A stretch of DNA of 64,000 bases, taken from assembly GCA_038373885.1 (NCBI GenBank), contig JAWZYV010012530.1, forward strand, positions 186,001 through 250,000. The letters are read 5' to 3'. The translations under genes were made by a program, and so were the position numbers. Within the stretch, counting starts at the first letter, position 1, and every line of letters starts with the position of its first letter. The notes beneath the pieces are model-generated. The model did not search any database. It saw only the letters and a list, made by a program, of their open reading frames with translations, and had not been told where the DNA came from. Below are positions 13,972 through 26,439 of this stretch, piece by piece. Source of the stretch: Cheiracanthium punctorium (taxonomy: Eukaryota > Arthropoda > Arachnida > Araneae > Cheiracanthiidae).

Positions 13972-14307
13972 CACGGACGCACATAAGGGGGGAAGTTCAA
14001 AATCTAATTATAGCCAAATACCCACTTTTTGAATCAATTGTTCAAAATAGTACACGGTAAAAAATATTGAAATCTTATATAAATTTTGGAAACTTTATAT
14101 TAAAATTAAAAAAAAAATATATATTAATTTGTAAGTTCTATAATTCAGTGCGTAACAAACACTATTTACAATAAAAAATAAAAAAAAATTAGGGATATTG
14201 ACAATTTTTTACCAGTTAATTATAGTAAAATTTATTGTAAATTAAATTTTATAGTAAGACTTAGATGGAACCCTCCCATGAGAAAGCAATAGCTACGCTC
14301 GTCACTG
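13972..14307. mobile_element. Possible hAT-type remnant
   Basis: The right edge, reverse-complemented, reads CAGTGACGAGCGTAGCTA, close to the CAGTGGCGTAGCC-style termini of the hAT elements at 33.7, 56.5 and 61.9 kb. A G-run (GGGGGG) follows the left edge, as in those elements. The left terminus (CACGGACGCACATAAG) is diverged, and I find no matching 8-bp duplication, so the borders are tentative. Confidence 0.35.
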
Positions 14308-14710
14308 AAAGTATCATTCATGAACCGTAATAGAGTTTTAAAATAGTTAAGTAACGGATAACACAAGCGAATTTGTAAAATAAATTGAAGAAAACACTGC
14401 ATGAATACAACATTATAAGCTCCTACTGAATTTTATTCAGGATACATCGTCAGAATGTAATATTCGACGAAGAAAAAATAATTTACTAGATGAAAAATAA
14501 ACAATCTTTTTTCTTAAGTACTACTCTGTGGTTTCCCTCCCCCCTCAATTTATTGATAGGGTTATCTTCTGTGACTTTTGGAGCATAAAGCAAATGAAGA
14601 TTGAGAGCTGTCTAAATTACTTTTGTTTAAGTACAAGGCATGTCCAGTTAAATTTAATCTCAAGACAATATCATTTATATCGTATGTTGCCGGATTTATA
14701 TGCTTGAAAA

Positions 14711-15103
14711 ACTTCAATTTACATTAATCTTTCCATTTCGCCTCGATTTAAAGAGTCCAAAATAGACAGAAAAAAGTTTTTGGTAGAAGAATATCTGCGA
14801 ATGACGCATGGTTTGTTTTTGTTTGAGTGTGGACAAATTTATTTCAGTAGCAGTGACATTCAAATCATCAAAAGATCTGTGTCAAAACAATGTCTTGTAC
14901 ATAGCCTTTCATTGTTTTGTTAGAATTATACTTTAAAAAACCCCTAACTTCAGCCAATCTTCTCATTTCACCTAAATGCTCAGTTTGAAAAATTTTAATT
15001 AAATAGGAGAAAAAAAAAACCTAGCTTGAAGGTCAGCGAATGACTCATGTTTTGCTTTTTTTTTTTGGACAAAGAAAAATTTATTTCAGTAGGAAAATGA
15101 CGT
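14711..15103. repeat. Diverged tandem duplication, period ~235 bp
   Basis: The segment near 14711-14870 and that near 14946-15103 share the same order of motifs: ACTTCA, then TTCTCATTTC/TTTCCATTTC, then GCGAATGACKCATG, then GGACAAA and TTTATTTCAGTAG. The copies differ by many substitutions and poly-T indels, so the duplication is old. Confidence 0.65.
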
Positions 15104-15540
15104 CAGATATCTTATATAATTGCAAGATTTTGTTTTCTTGTCTATCATTTGAGTCAGTAATTTCAAAAACCACTTAAAATTCACGAAATCGAAATTCTTA
15201 GAAATCAATAAAAAATACGCCAGTGTTTTCAAGGATTTTGCATATTAAATATTTGCAATAAACTTTTGCATACAAAATTATGTATAGTCCCCGATTATCT
15301 ATCTTTAAAGATATCTCTGCGACTTCGCCTGTTTATCAAATTTGGTACATCATATCATTAGTGTATGGGGCACAATTTAATAATTGGGAATGTTTTTGCA
15401 CGGGGGTCGTATACAAATAAAACAAGTGTAACTTTTTGAAAATTAGCGAGAGGAATTTTTTCTTAACGGAGTATTATTTCTGACCTTATTTCGAATATTT
15501 TTCAAGTTGCACTGCCTACTTATCTCTAATAGATAAAGAA

Positions 15541-15956
15541 TTAACCCTTTGAGGCGCAACCCTTTACCAATGCTGAAAAAAGGGCAGCCGTTGCCATCGC
15601 TCGACTTAACTACCAGAAAGATGGCGGACGATCGAAACGTTCATCGCGTGCCACAGATCTAGAGACCCTTTATTGACGACAGCTGGATGTGCGGCACAGC
15701 CAGCATTGGGCAATCTTTTCCAGCTGTTCTCGCATTCTTCCATTTTTCAGCAGATGTCAGTGCTGTTAAAAAATAATCGTGACATTTTTTTTTTTTTTTA
15801 GGGGAAATGACGTGCTAAAAAGTAAAGGAATCTCGTAGAGCTATGTCACCCGCAACTATTTTTATAGAAATCAAATCTATTCGTCGTGACTTGCAACAGT
15901 CAAAACGTCAGAGTTTGGTGTTCCCAGAGCGGGAACACTGCGCGTTAAAGGGTTAA
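15541..15956 (+). mobile_element. piggyBac-type MITE, copy 2
   Basis: A 408-bp body (15545-15952) is flanked by TTAA on both sides. Termini are CCCTTTGAGGCGCAACC on the left and, reverse-complemented, CCCTTTAACGCGCAGTG on the right. Near the right end the sequence GTGTTCCC-AGAGC-GGGAACAC forms a perfect 8-bp hairpin. This copy shows what I take as the reference order of the family. There is no transposase. Confidence 0.87.
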
Positions 15957-17767
15957 AGCCCGTTACCACCTTTTTGGTTACCCTGTATACCAACAAACGG
16001 TTAAGACTAGGACACCCTCTTCAAATGCCAACAACTGAAATGATGAAAACGTTCGATCTACGGACAGAACTTTTTATTCCAAGAGCACTTTTTTTTTCTT
16101 TCTTCTGATAAGGAATAATTATTGCAACTGTCTTGTCTGTAGGTGTTCATACGCAAGATGACGTTAATGAAGTAAAATCTCGAAACTTTCTTTTTAGGTT
16201 CATTGCTAAGGTTACTAGGATATGAAAAAATAAAAATAAAAAAGCAAGGAGGTATCATGGAATGAGCTTCGGCAAGCTTTTTCTGTTTTATTGGAACGAA
16301 TGGGAACCCCTCCTCTTTTGTCTCTTTCCCCGATGACCTTTGTGTCTTCTGCCCACCTGTGTTTTCTGTAACCAGAAGGTATATAAGAAGAAAAAAGTTC
16401 TTTGGCCCCGATTATATCACATGAAAGATGACCTATTTGTTTGTGTGGCGAAGAGACTAACTCTGCCCGAAGGGTTATACCGTCTGCACTTTCGATGAGA
16501 TAAAAAAATGTGGGTATGCTCCAAGAATGGGAACTGAACATTTTCCAGTAGGTGAAATTGATTGAATTGTGATTGGCCACTGTCTCTGTCTTGTGATGTG
16601 TTCATCGAATTAAATAGAAAATAAGATAAATAAAAAATGAATTCAAATGATTTCACGAATTAAATAAGAAATGATATTGAAAAAAGGAAACGAATGTTAT
16701 TACAATTAATTTTAGCGTTGGCAGATTCTTTTTTAAAAATATCTTGTTATATTGCAGTTATTTCTAATAGTTCTTAGTTTGTTCTTCAATTTATGATGAT
16801 TTATTATAAGAATACACTGAATAGGTAAAAAATAAATTATTCAAATTTTAATTTGGCGATTAAAATTGGAAAATAAGAAAAAAAAAATCTTTGAGATCAT
16901 GAAAAATCCTATCCTTCGATATTTATCTTTGTTTTTCCTATTTACACTAAGAAAAATCGAAATAAGTAGAACGCACAGAGAAAAAATAAATTTATAAACA
17001 TAAGAAAATAATTTGCAAGAGGATTGAAAAGATGATAAAGTACCATCCATTTTTGCACGCCACAAGTTTTAGCTTTAAATTCACAATAAAGACACAACAG
17101 TTCATTCTTCTCCTGTACAAGTAGGTGGGCTCATTGACCTATGTGCTAGGTATTTCTACACCAAAAAATCTTTTTCATATTTTATATGCATAATTACAAA
17201 ACTTTTAAAATATTAGGTTACTACCAGTGACTGAACGCAACCAGTGAAAAGCGTTTCTTTCTTTAATAAACTATATAAAAAATGAAACTTTCATTCTGAA
17301 TTTGCAACAATAATTTTTTTCATACAACAGAAAGCTATTTAATGCTTAATTCGCTTCCCTCGTCACATGTCCTTCCTTTGAAAAATAATAATTTGTTGAT
17401 GTGTATTGTACTGTGTTAATTTTCTGGGAATATTATGTTATTCCAGTAAATGAACATACCATGCCTATTCAATTACTGGGGTATTGTATCCCTTTTTACT
17501 TAAAACCCTCCCCTTCCCTTCCTGCAATCTGATAGGATTAATTTGGTATATTTATATGACCTAAATAATAAATGTATAACTTTAAACTCTGATAAGGTAT
17601 CTGTTCAATTTAGTTCAACGATTCAGAGTATGTAAAAGGAATCATGGGTATATATATATAAATATATATAATATTCATTTTACATTAACAGGAGTTTGTA
17701 CTCCATTTATATAAAAAAAATTATTTATTTATTTATTTATTTATTTTATTTTATTTATTTATTTATT

Positions 17768-17798
<31 letters not shown>

Positions 17799-18360
17799 TT
17801 TTTTGACGGCGAAACTACATAATTTGCATCGACCGCAGTTTGCAATACAATATGGCTATGAAGAATCATTTTCATAATTTCCCTTTAAACACTCATTTAC
17901 TTAAACACTTATGCACAATCATTGTAAATATACCGTGTACACAAAGCTTCAACGGCTTAAAATTCTGTCGATCTGCTCAATTAACAAGCGTGAAACTCGT
18001 TGAAATGAATTGAATAAACTCACTTTCTTTCAGGAGGGATTTTAATATGCTCGGCACACATGTCCGACTTTCTTGTGTATTTTCTAAGCAAATGGGAGGA
18101 CCATCAAGCTCTGAGAAACGATCATTTACAGAATGTTAAGTAGTAAGTGTGAGGTTTTTTTTTTTTTTTTTTTTTTTAATAAACAGAAGAAAAAGGGGGA
18201 TTTCTAAGCGTTTTGTTCAGTAATCCATCACTTTCAAAAAGATGGATGGTGATTATTTTTCAATCACGCTAAATAAAAATGCATTGATTTTCAGTAGGAC
18301 GCATTTATAAGTTGATCAACTAACAACATAAATGACAGCGCATTTTCTTTTCACTTATTA
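15957..18360. other. Non-coding DNA with microsatellites
   Basis: A mariner-style terminus (reverse complement TACAGGGTAACCAAAAAGG) ends at 15987, but its partner was not found. A GC-richer patch at 16250-16600 has a TATATAAG motif at about 16380-16387 and open frames of no recognisable family. A (TTTA)n tract lies at 17721-17804 and a 23-T run at 18155-18177. Confidence 0.5.
17721..17804. repeat. (TTTA)n microsatellite
   Basis: About 80 bp of TTTA repeats with occasional TTTTA interruptions are visible directly. It is simple sequence and likely length-polymorphic. Confidence 0.95.
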
Positions 18361-18375
18361 CTAATCCTGTTTCAG

Positions 18376-18424
18376 AATAGAGAAAATACGAGCTGTTAAG
18401 CAGAGAAAAGAGCTATTAGTGCAG
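18376..18424 (+). other. Exon-like 49-nt core, copy A
   Basis: A branch-point-like TTACTAAT and a pyrimidine stretch lead to TTTCAG at 18370-18375. Then come 49 nt, then CAG|GTAATG, a good 5' splice site. Only one of the three frames is stop-free, and it reads I-E-K-I-R-A-V-K-Q-R-K-E-L-L-V-Q, a charged, helix-like peptide. The length is 1 modulo 3, so including it would shift the frame of a message. It is not assigned to any gene. It could be a true microexon of a host gene whose other exons lie outside or were missed, or a chance arrangement. Confidence 0.3.
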
Positions 18425-18581
18425 GTAATGCAAAATGTATAGAATTCGTCAATGGTTAAAAAGAAAAAAAATAATGCATACAATTATAGAAATATTTTTT
18501 TTAATTACTAATTTAACTACTAATTTAATTTTTAACTACTAATTTTTAACTACTAACTTTTAATTACTAATCCTGTTTCAG

Positions 18582-18630
18582 AATAGAGAAAATACGAGCT
18601 GTTAAGCAGAGAAAAGAGCTATTAGTGCAG
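18582..18630 (+). other. Exon-like 49-nt core, copy B
   Basis: This is the second copy of the core at 18376-18424, identical across its 49 nt, with the same acceptor (TTTCAG ending at 18581) and donor (GTAATG from 18631). If both copies were exons, joining both would add 98 nt and shift the frame differently from joining one, so they would behave as mutually exclusive. Their identity favours recent segmental duplication over functional divergence. Confidence 0.3.
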
Positions 18631-18703
18631 GTAATGCAAAATGTATAGAATTCGTCAATGGTTAAAAAGAAAAAAATAATGCATACAATTATAGAAATGT
18701 TTT

Positions 18704-19720
18704 TTTTTTTGTTTGTTACGATAGCTAAAATATTCCAAATAAATATTTTAACATAAGTTTAAAAAATCTACTGAAAATTAAATTAAATGAGAGTCATTTA
18801 GTGTAATTATTTTTTGTGCCAATTATTAAAAAAATATTAAAAAATAAATTTTTAATCTTAATATGAATTTTAATAAAAATAATGTTCTCTTAGTGATATC
18901 TATACTGCAATTTAGATTTAAATACAAAACATCTGAGACTTCCTGTGACTCCCGGGATTCCAATGCTTTTTCGCGCTCGCCGTTGAAGTTGGAAGAAACA
19001 ATTGGTTTGAAACAATCACAGGCTGTCTGACTGGATATCGGAAGTTGTTGTTTTTTTCCGAGCATAAGTGAAAAATATGAGATTATTTAATATTTTTTTA
19101 CTTATCAAGACATAATATTCAGAGGTATGAAATATTTTTAGACAATTTCGTAAAATAATTTGGACACATGATGCCGGACACATGAAATTATTGATGGCTC
19201 GGAATACGATTGGCAACAGTTTTCCAGCACATTTGACGAGAAAATAGTTTGGCGAGAATTACCGCCGGGATAATACGTTACAATAATTTTTTAAGTGTTC
19301 TGTGGGCTAATAATGCTAACCTGATAGAGATATCTCCTCATCCTTGGATGACTTTAGTGAATTTTTCCATTGCTGACTTCATACAATGTTGCATATTTTT
19401 AGAAGTTTTTATAAAAATAGAAGCACTTTTCCGATTTATAAAATTGCAGTCTACTTTCACTATGAATTTACACCTTATTATTATATGTATCGGTAATTGC
19501 TAACTTATTGCAAATATTAATTGCTAAAGAAAATAAAAACAGGGTAAGAAAATTCAAACAGAAACTTTAAAACAAGCTAAACTGGGCCTTAGTGGAGCAT
19601 TGAAAAATCCATGCGTGGAAGCAACAACTGGGATAGAATGGGAACCACTGCCACCACGCCTTTACAAAGATGGAAGCGCACAAGACGCATATGCCACATA
19701 AGACGCTATTAGTTTTAATT
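18704..19720. other. Non-coding, nothing recognised
   Basis: AT-rich sequence with short open frames only. I see no family match, repeat border or RNA gene here. Confidence 0.5.
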
Positions 19721-20122
19721 CCCAACATATATGCTATATTTTGTTTATCACAGAGAGGTTATGGCGGTCGACAAATGGCCGTCTGCGACATTTTCTGTGA
19801 CGTCAGATGGTAACTATCATAGACGCCACGTAGTGATCTACACCAAGAAACACATTACACTACAACATCATTTTGTAACGTCGCATGTTTGTCGCACACT
19901 GGCGTCACATTTTGACTAACTATCAAATGTACCGCGGCATCACATTGTGACCAACAATCAGTTACACTGCGACGTCACATTGTGACTGACTATCAATTAC
20001 ACTGCGACGTCACTCTGTAGCGCTACATGTCTCACACGAAGGGTGTGCGATTACATCACAATAGTGTTGTGACGAAATTTGACGTCGCTACTACGTCACT
20101 GCTAACATGATTGCTGTATGGG
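19721..20122. mobile_element. GACGTC-rich putative TIR element
   Basis: The edges are CCCAACATATATGCTA on the left and, reverse-complemented, CCCATACAGCAATCATG on the right, a weak inverted match. The interior is much richer in GC and CpG than its surroundings and is loaded with GACGTC or near variants, including a perfect TGACGTCA at about 19799-19806. Three and a half 35-bp tandem units occupy 19899-20021. No coding capacity is convincing. The layout resembles the AAGCTT-rich element at 5.5 kb with a different palindrome. Confidence 0.4.
19899..20021. repeat. 35-bp tandem repeat with CRE-like sites
   Basis: Units start at 19899, 19932, 19967 and 20002. Each has the pattern C-T/C-G-C-G, then a GTCAC site, then TTGTGACTGACTATCAA and a TTACA tail. 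The last unit is partial. The two central boundaries carry CGACGTCAC, a CRE-like palindrome. Confidence 0.85.
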
Positions 20123-23100
20123 CAATAACATAAATGCCTTTTAAAAGATGTTTTCCCATAGAGCATAATGTATTTGAATTCTGCATACTCCTATAAAAGA
20201 GTTAGTAAGTACACCATTTTCAATGAGATGCTCAAAACATATAGCACATATCAATAACACGTATATTAATCTCGTTGAAAACGATGCATATTTAATGAAA
20301 TGAAAGCAAGGACAGACGGACGTATAGACATAGGAACCGGAATCATAAGCATTTTGCAATTTTGTAAGAAAAGTGTTACTTTTTCGTACATGATTTTGTT
20401 TGGACAGAAACACAAACGCACCGAAAGAAATACATACACAAGTGCAAGAAAATAAATATTGCGTTTAATAATTCATGTCCAGACAAAAAGTATTCGAGGA
20501 AGAACTGTTGATATATCGCTTCTTCTTTCGCTTCCGTACATTGTGTTTTTCATTAAATATTCAGCATAGAGAAAGTGCACGCAGGGCATTGTTAAAGAGA
20601 TATTCAGACACAGAATGCGAAGCCTTTGCTTTCATTTCCTGCATTATCGAAATTAGATCTATCAATATACATTGAAGAATTTCATTCAAGATCTCTCTCA
20701 AGTTGTAGATCAAGAGGGAGGCGTTTGGTAGGTTCATCTTTTATTGTATGAGTAGATGCATTATTGTAAATCTTTTTAAATTTTTTTGACAGCTGAGAAA
20801 AGGAGTTCTAGTCAAAATATTTGTAATGCTTCATTTCCCCCCTTATTTATAAGATCTCGAAATTAATTTTTAAATGATTCATGTAAATTAAATGATTCGG
20901 ATCTAAAACCTGAATTTTAGATTCGAAATCTGGAATGATATTTCGGATCTTACCACATTCAGTTTTAAATTAGAACTTTTCTATAAACTGCCGAAGAAAT
21001 TTATCCTTATGTTAAAGTCTTGGTTGCAAGTTCTCAGAGAGTTTTTTCCTAAATTAATATTGAAAATACGTGCCTAGATTCTATATAAAGTGACCGAATA
21101 TTTTTAATTTGGTCACGTGTATAAATAGACCCGACTGAAGTAACTAAGCAAAAGAAAAAAAAAATGAGGTTGACAAACACACTCACACAAAGTACTTGTC
21201 ATATAGCCCTTTAACTCATGTGTTTTGGGGTCATGTATTCTCCTATATTTTTTCTTCAGACATAAATATGGCTTATTTGAAAGTGAAACGAAGATAGATT
21301 AAGACATGTTTAGACGCTGGCTGATTTTAAGCTGCTAAATGGCACATTCTGTTTTCAAGCTTTTGATATACTTTATGAAACACTATCTGCATGCTAAACG
21401 GTATAAGAAAGTCGACAGCGACGTGTTTTACAAACGCGCAAAATATCTGATCTAAATTTAGAATTTTCTTTTTTTCAGATCATGTTACTCATCTTTATAA
21501 ATGCTCCTTATATATTTTTGGTCTGTTACGTGAGCAACCAGCGTTGTTTACGAATTGGTCCGTTCAGTTGTATATGCATTTCATATTTATCCACAACAAT
21601 AAAATAATAAATGTATGCTTTGTAATATAAAATTATCTAAGTTTTTCATTAATTGAGGATGCATACTTTATCTTTGATTAGAGTAGCACTAAACGATAGC
21701 AATACGTTATGCACATCTAACGTCATCAAGAAATTCTTAATGACTTTTAATCGAAATTAGTAGTATCAAATTGTACAATGCTTACTTTAAGGAAGAATTT
21801 ATGAACTGCTTTAAAGTGTTAACCAAACATTTTGCATACAGATGTTACATTTATGAAACGCTTAAGTTTGAATATTATAAGCTTAAATGCTTGTTTTTTG
21901 CATAAGAGCTTACTTTATAAAATATATGAAAAACGCATATTTTATTTCATATAATATGGTAAAATATTATTTAAGTATTTTAATTTTTAGCTAGTTATTT
22001 CCTATTTCCAGATAACAGACTTCGCTAGATTTATCGATGAACAAGATTTATAGGTGCTTCTAACACAGACTCTTTTCTGTTAAATACTCTTATTATTTAA
22101 ATAACGAATAATTTATATAACGAACTCGCACATTATACGACTTGATTTATTAATTTAGCTAATTCTGATGTCCTCTAATATTTTTAATATTCCTGAGGAT
22201 ATCTTTAGAAAATTCACTACATGGCGCAATTCAAAATAGTGTATTCTTAAAAAAAATCCAGTTTGCTGTTTTGGATTCAGAATACACAATCTTCTGACAG
22301 GTAGAAACTGCTAACGGTTTATTTCGTTGCCATCTCGAAACCTCTAATAATGAATGCCTGCAGTCTTGCAAACCACTATCTTACGTAACGCCTACTTACG
22401 ATGCTTAGTGTTGTTTAAAGTGAACGAATAAAAAAAAAGAGAAACCGCAAGTATTTCTTTAAGATGCTATATATAGATACTCTCTATCATATTGGTATAT
22501 GTAAACATTAAAGCTTTCAGGAAAAAAAAGCTGAGAGGTTCAAAACCCGCCGCCATTTTTCAACCTGACCACGTGAGCGACACCTCCTGTAACCTCTAAT
22601 GCAAACTGGGTCAGTGTCCTATCTACGGAAAGGAAACCCAAAGATATTTAAAAAGTGAAAAAAAAAAAATCCTTTTATACATTCTAGGGAGTGTTTGAGT
22701 TCTCTTTTCAAAATTATTTTTAGAAATGTTTACATAACGGTTTTAAGTTTTAAAATGCTACTTTTAGAGAACAATGAAATACAAGAGAATCTAGGTAATT
22801 TGGGAGCTTTAAAATTCGCACTCACAGTTTTTCATAGGAAATGCTTAACGATTTAATAAATAAAATTATGTGAAATCTGAAAAAAAAGGAATGTGGTATA
22901 ATTTAATAGAAACCACTGCAAAGAAATTTAATTTAATTTTTAACCTAAAAGCTACAGTAGTTTTCATGGAAATTTCAATTTTTGTAATATAAGCTAAATA
23001 TTTTTTTGCCTGTTTTTTGTTTATAGAAATGTTACTTCACGATGCTTTTTAGATGAAATTAGAAATCCATTTCCTTACTGCTTTATTTTTAAAGCTTGTA

Positions 23101-24059
23101 AATTGCATCTTAAGAATATAAATCGATGTCAGAAGTATGGATTTATGCTGGTTTACTTGAAAATTGATCTACGCAACGCCCAAGTTTGATTATAGACACT
23201 TGATATTAACAGAGAGTGGAAATGTCGTTTTAAAACTGTGAACACCTTCATAAACTGTCGCTAAAGAAGCACTTCAGCTAAAAAATACTAAAAATTTAAA
23301 AGAATAAAATTTAACTCAGTAAATGTTCTCATTTGAGGCAGAATTTTGCTTTAAAAATGTAATTTCCATACACAGCCACATGATGAACTCTAAATGATGA
23401 TTTGGTATGGTTTATTGCAACTTTTATTTATTAATATTATGTTAAAATTGTTAGTTTATATATTTTTAAATATTCACAAAAAATTGCTGAAAAAATTTTG
23501 CAGTGGAAGTGAATGACAAAAACAGTTGTGTTGCCGAATAATCTTCATTTCATATTTTTTATTTAAATGTAACTATGAATTGAAATAAATTAGAATTGGC
23601 AAGTTTTAATAACAATGGAGAAATATTTCTTTATTCTGTAATCAAGATTCCAAGATTAAAATCTATTCCTCGAGATTTATCGTTATCTATCAAAACATTA
23701 GAATGAAATTCAATTAAAAGACAAAATTTAGCTGTTTTAAGTAAATAATTGATTTAATAAATGATTTAATATTAACTATAAGTATTTTTGTTTTATATAA
23801 GGAATTGATTTAGTGTTTTAGTGATTTTACATAAGCTTGTAATTACAGATGTTAAGGCATTCATTTATTTCTTTAACATCTAAAACAATTCACTTCTTAC
23901 AACTTTTTTTACTGCTTTGCAGGTCACTACTTCATTTTTACTTTCCGAACATGTACCATGTAAGGAAAGTATTGTATTCATGAAAAAATTCGAATTCGAG
24001 ATTTTGGTGTATTTTCACGTTTTGAAGTCTTCTGAATTCATTTATGCTATTGTTACGAG
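20123..24059. other. Non-coding DNA
   Basis: No gene is recognised. An imperfect hairpin at about 22220-22272 pairs GTGTATTCT with AGAATACAC around a CAGTTTGCTG loop. The rest is AT-rich without visible organisation. Confidence 0.5.
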
Positions 24060-24520
24060 ATGTATGTATGTATGTGTGTGTGTATGTGTGTTTGCGTGTA
24101 TGTGAGTGAACACGATAGCTCCTGAACGGGGCATTTGATTGAGCTCAAATTGGGTATATATGTTATAAACCACCGTCGGAAGACCGGTATTGATTTTGGT
24201 GTGTATAGGACTTATAGTTTTTCTACAGGGCTACAACAAAGATTTCTTTTACATTATGGCCTATGGGAGGAAATTCTTGAAAGTGCGCTAGCGTTTAAAC
24301 GATACATTCGATTGAGCTCAAATTGGGTATACATGTTATAAACCACCATTATAAGACCGGTATTGATTTTGATGTGCATAGGACTTATAGTTTTTTTACA
24401 GGGCTACGACAAAGATTTCTTTTACATTATGGCCTATGGGGAGGTATCTTGAAAGTGCGCTAGCGTTTAAACGGTACATTCGATTGAACTTCAATTTGGT
24501 ATATATGTTTGAATTATTCA
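24060..24520. repeat. Satellite-like array, ~173-bp units
   Basis: After an ATGT/GT-rich leader (24060-24105), units begin at 24132, 24305 and 24477 with CATT(T/C)GATTGA. Units 1 and 2 share CCGGTATTGATTTTG, GACTTATAG, AGGGCTAC and GTGCGCTAGCGTTTAAACG. Unit 3 breaks off after about 40 bp. A decayed partial unit (CGATAGCTCCTGAACGG) precedes unit 1. Unit length is near nucleosome size. The 68-codon frame across it is a by-product. Confidence 0.9.
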
Positions 24521-25887
24521 TAAATTAAAATTGATTTAAATGCTTGGTAATGATCTTAATCGTAAGTATTCGGAAAGTCGAGTGGAGTCACTCCAGATTT
24601 TTTGACTTTTCTTTAGTACTAGAGGTGAAACAAGGAAACTTACTTCAAATAGGCAGCAATTTGTATAAATAGTTGAATTTTTCTCCAAGCTCACAAAAAT
24701 GCTAAACGTATTGCCCAGTGGTGTCGGAGTAGATCTCAATTGCAATTTTAAACTTAATTCCTAAAGATTAACTTGACAATTACGCAAAAAACGCTATATT
24801 TTAAAGCAATTAAGATGTTTTATATCTTTTTCTTTGCGATCATAAATTTTTAGCAGATTTGTCCAACACCCTAGAATTGTAGAAAAGACTGACAGACATC
24901 CAAATTTATACGCTAAATCCAGGGGGCAACAGGTTGACCGTCAGATCCGCTATAATTTACTTGTTCATGTGACTTCTCATATATTTTCCTTTTCAACTAC
25001 TTAAAATGGCAGCGAGGTTACAGGCATATGTCATCCAAATATATCAAGTGCTATCTTGTTCTACTCTCTTATCATGAAAATTTTTGGGTTCAACGCTTTA
25101 CAAATGTCTGGCTTCAAGGGCAGTGGCCTAAATTAGGATATCCGGAACACAAAAATGTCAAAATAGTTGCTGGGGAACTTGATGAAGAATTGAAAGATAA
25201 TGTTGTACCTTGTATCTAGGACAATGAATGTGGTTTAATTTTTAAGATTTTGTTTCGTTCAGTCAAGTTAGTTGTAGCACTTGAAACATGCTTGAATCCA
25301 GTTCATGTTGCGTTTTCATTTCCAGAATAAAGATTATGAATACTAAATATTTAATGTGATATCAGTATGGAGTTTCATTATAGACATTAGTTTCATATTT
25401 TTATTTGGGAGCTTGTGAGACTTTGACTAAAACTTATTGATATAGATTCTCTTAAGTAGATATGTTTTTCAAGGCAACATTGATACAGTCGGAACAATTT
25501 AGAAAAGACCATGAATGCGTAACATTTAAGTTAGACAAAGATATAATTTGAAACTTTCAGCTGAATGTATTTTAGATATTCGGAAAAAAAAACTCTAAAC
25601 TTTTAAAAATGAAGTGTAAATTTTTATGTATTATGAATAAAGTTATGATATTCTAAAAATCAGAAAATTACTTTAATGTAATTTTAATAGCGAGACATAA
25701 AATATTGTTCAATGAATATATATTTGATTTTTATATAAAATATAAAAGTTATTTCTTTTACATTCTGAAAAATATATTTTTTTGCAACAAAAAGATACCT
25801 ATTCTTAGTGTAAGATGAAAAACCTATGCTTCACATAACCACAGGATATCAAGTGGAAAAAAAAATTTATTAAACGCCTTGACATTT

Positions 25888-25928
25888 TAAACGTAATTTT
25901 GAAAGTTAAACTTTCAAAATTACGTTTA
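25888..25928. repeat. Perfect 19-bp hairpin
   Basis: The arm TAAACGTAATTTTGAAAGT is followed by the loop TAA and its exact complement. The stem is uninterrupted and the loop is only 3 nt, which resembles a palindrome or cruciform more than a typical microRNA precursor. Confidence 0.95.
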
Positions 25929-26439
25929 GTAATTATTTTTAATAGAGAGATAAGTGTAGTAGCCTTCAGCTTTTGTAGATAAACTAGTTTTTTTTTTTTG
26001 AACTGAAACTCATGACGTGAATGAAGTTTCAAGTATTTAATTAAATACCACATAATTAAGTTTTTCTTCATGTTTTAAACGATTAAATGCTCTGAGACAC
26101 ACTTTAGCCTACTCCACATATCTCCGTATAGAGAAAAGTCATTCATATCAAATAGCGGAAGAAATTCCCTAGTACACAGCAGAATGTGTAATTATAGCTG
26201 TGAAAACTAGTTTTACTCTCTCCGGATACTGTTTTTGTGACGAAAGACCCAATTTAAGATAATATGCATTCTTGGGGTTCTCGCATTTGTACATAATGAA
26301 AGTAGGCGAAAGTGAAAGTAAGACAGCAATTTTCAACGTTAAGAAACGTTCCGTAAGTTCCCATTTAACGTCCCATCCAAGCATCTTGCAAAAGAGGACT
26401 TCTGTGATTTATGCTTTTTAATGCTAGGGATTACTCCTC

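Larger units (their letters stand above)
13413..15540. other. Non-coding DNA with repeat relics
   Basis: No gene is recognised. The stretch contains a possible hAT remnant at 13972-14307 and a diverged tandem duplication at 14711-15103. The rest is AT-rich without visible structure. Confidence 0.5.
18361..18703. repeat. Recent 206-bp tandem duplication
   Basis: The block starting CTAATCCTGTTTCAG at 18361 is repeated at 18567, a period of 206 bp. About 140 bp of each copy (to about 18500 and 18703) is essentially identical apart from the length of A and T runs. The spacer is a degenerate array of TTTAACTACTAA-type units. Near-identity implies a young duplication. Each copy carries the exon-like core listed separately. 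Confidence 0.9.

Noticed and set aside
16215..16656. Overlapping minus-strand frames with a TATATAAG box nearby
   Set aside because: The TATA-like box is on the other strand from the frames, the peptides match nothing, and the frames overlap each other.
25888..25928. MicroRNA precursor
   Set aside because: The stem is perfect and short with a 3-nt loop, unlike the imperfect stems of about 30 bp with longer loops in animal microRNA precursors.
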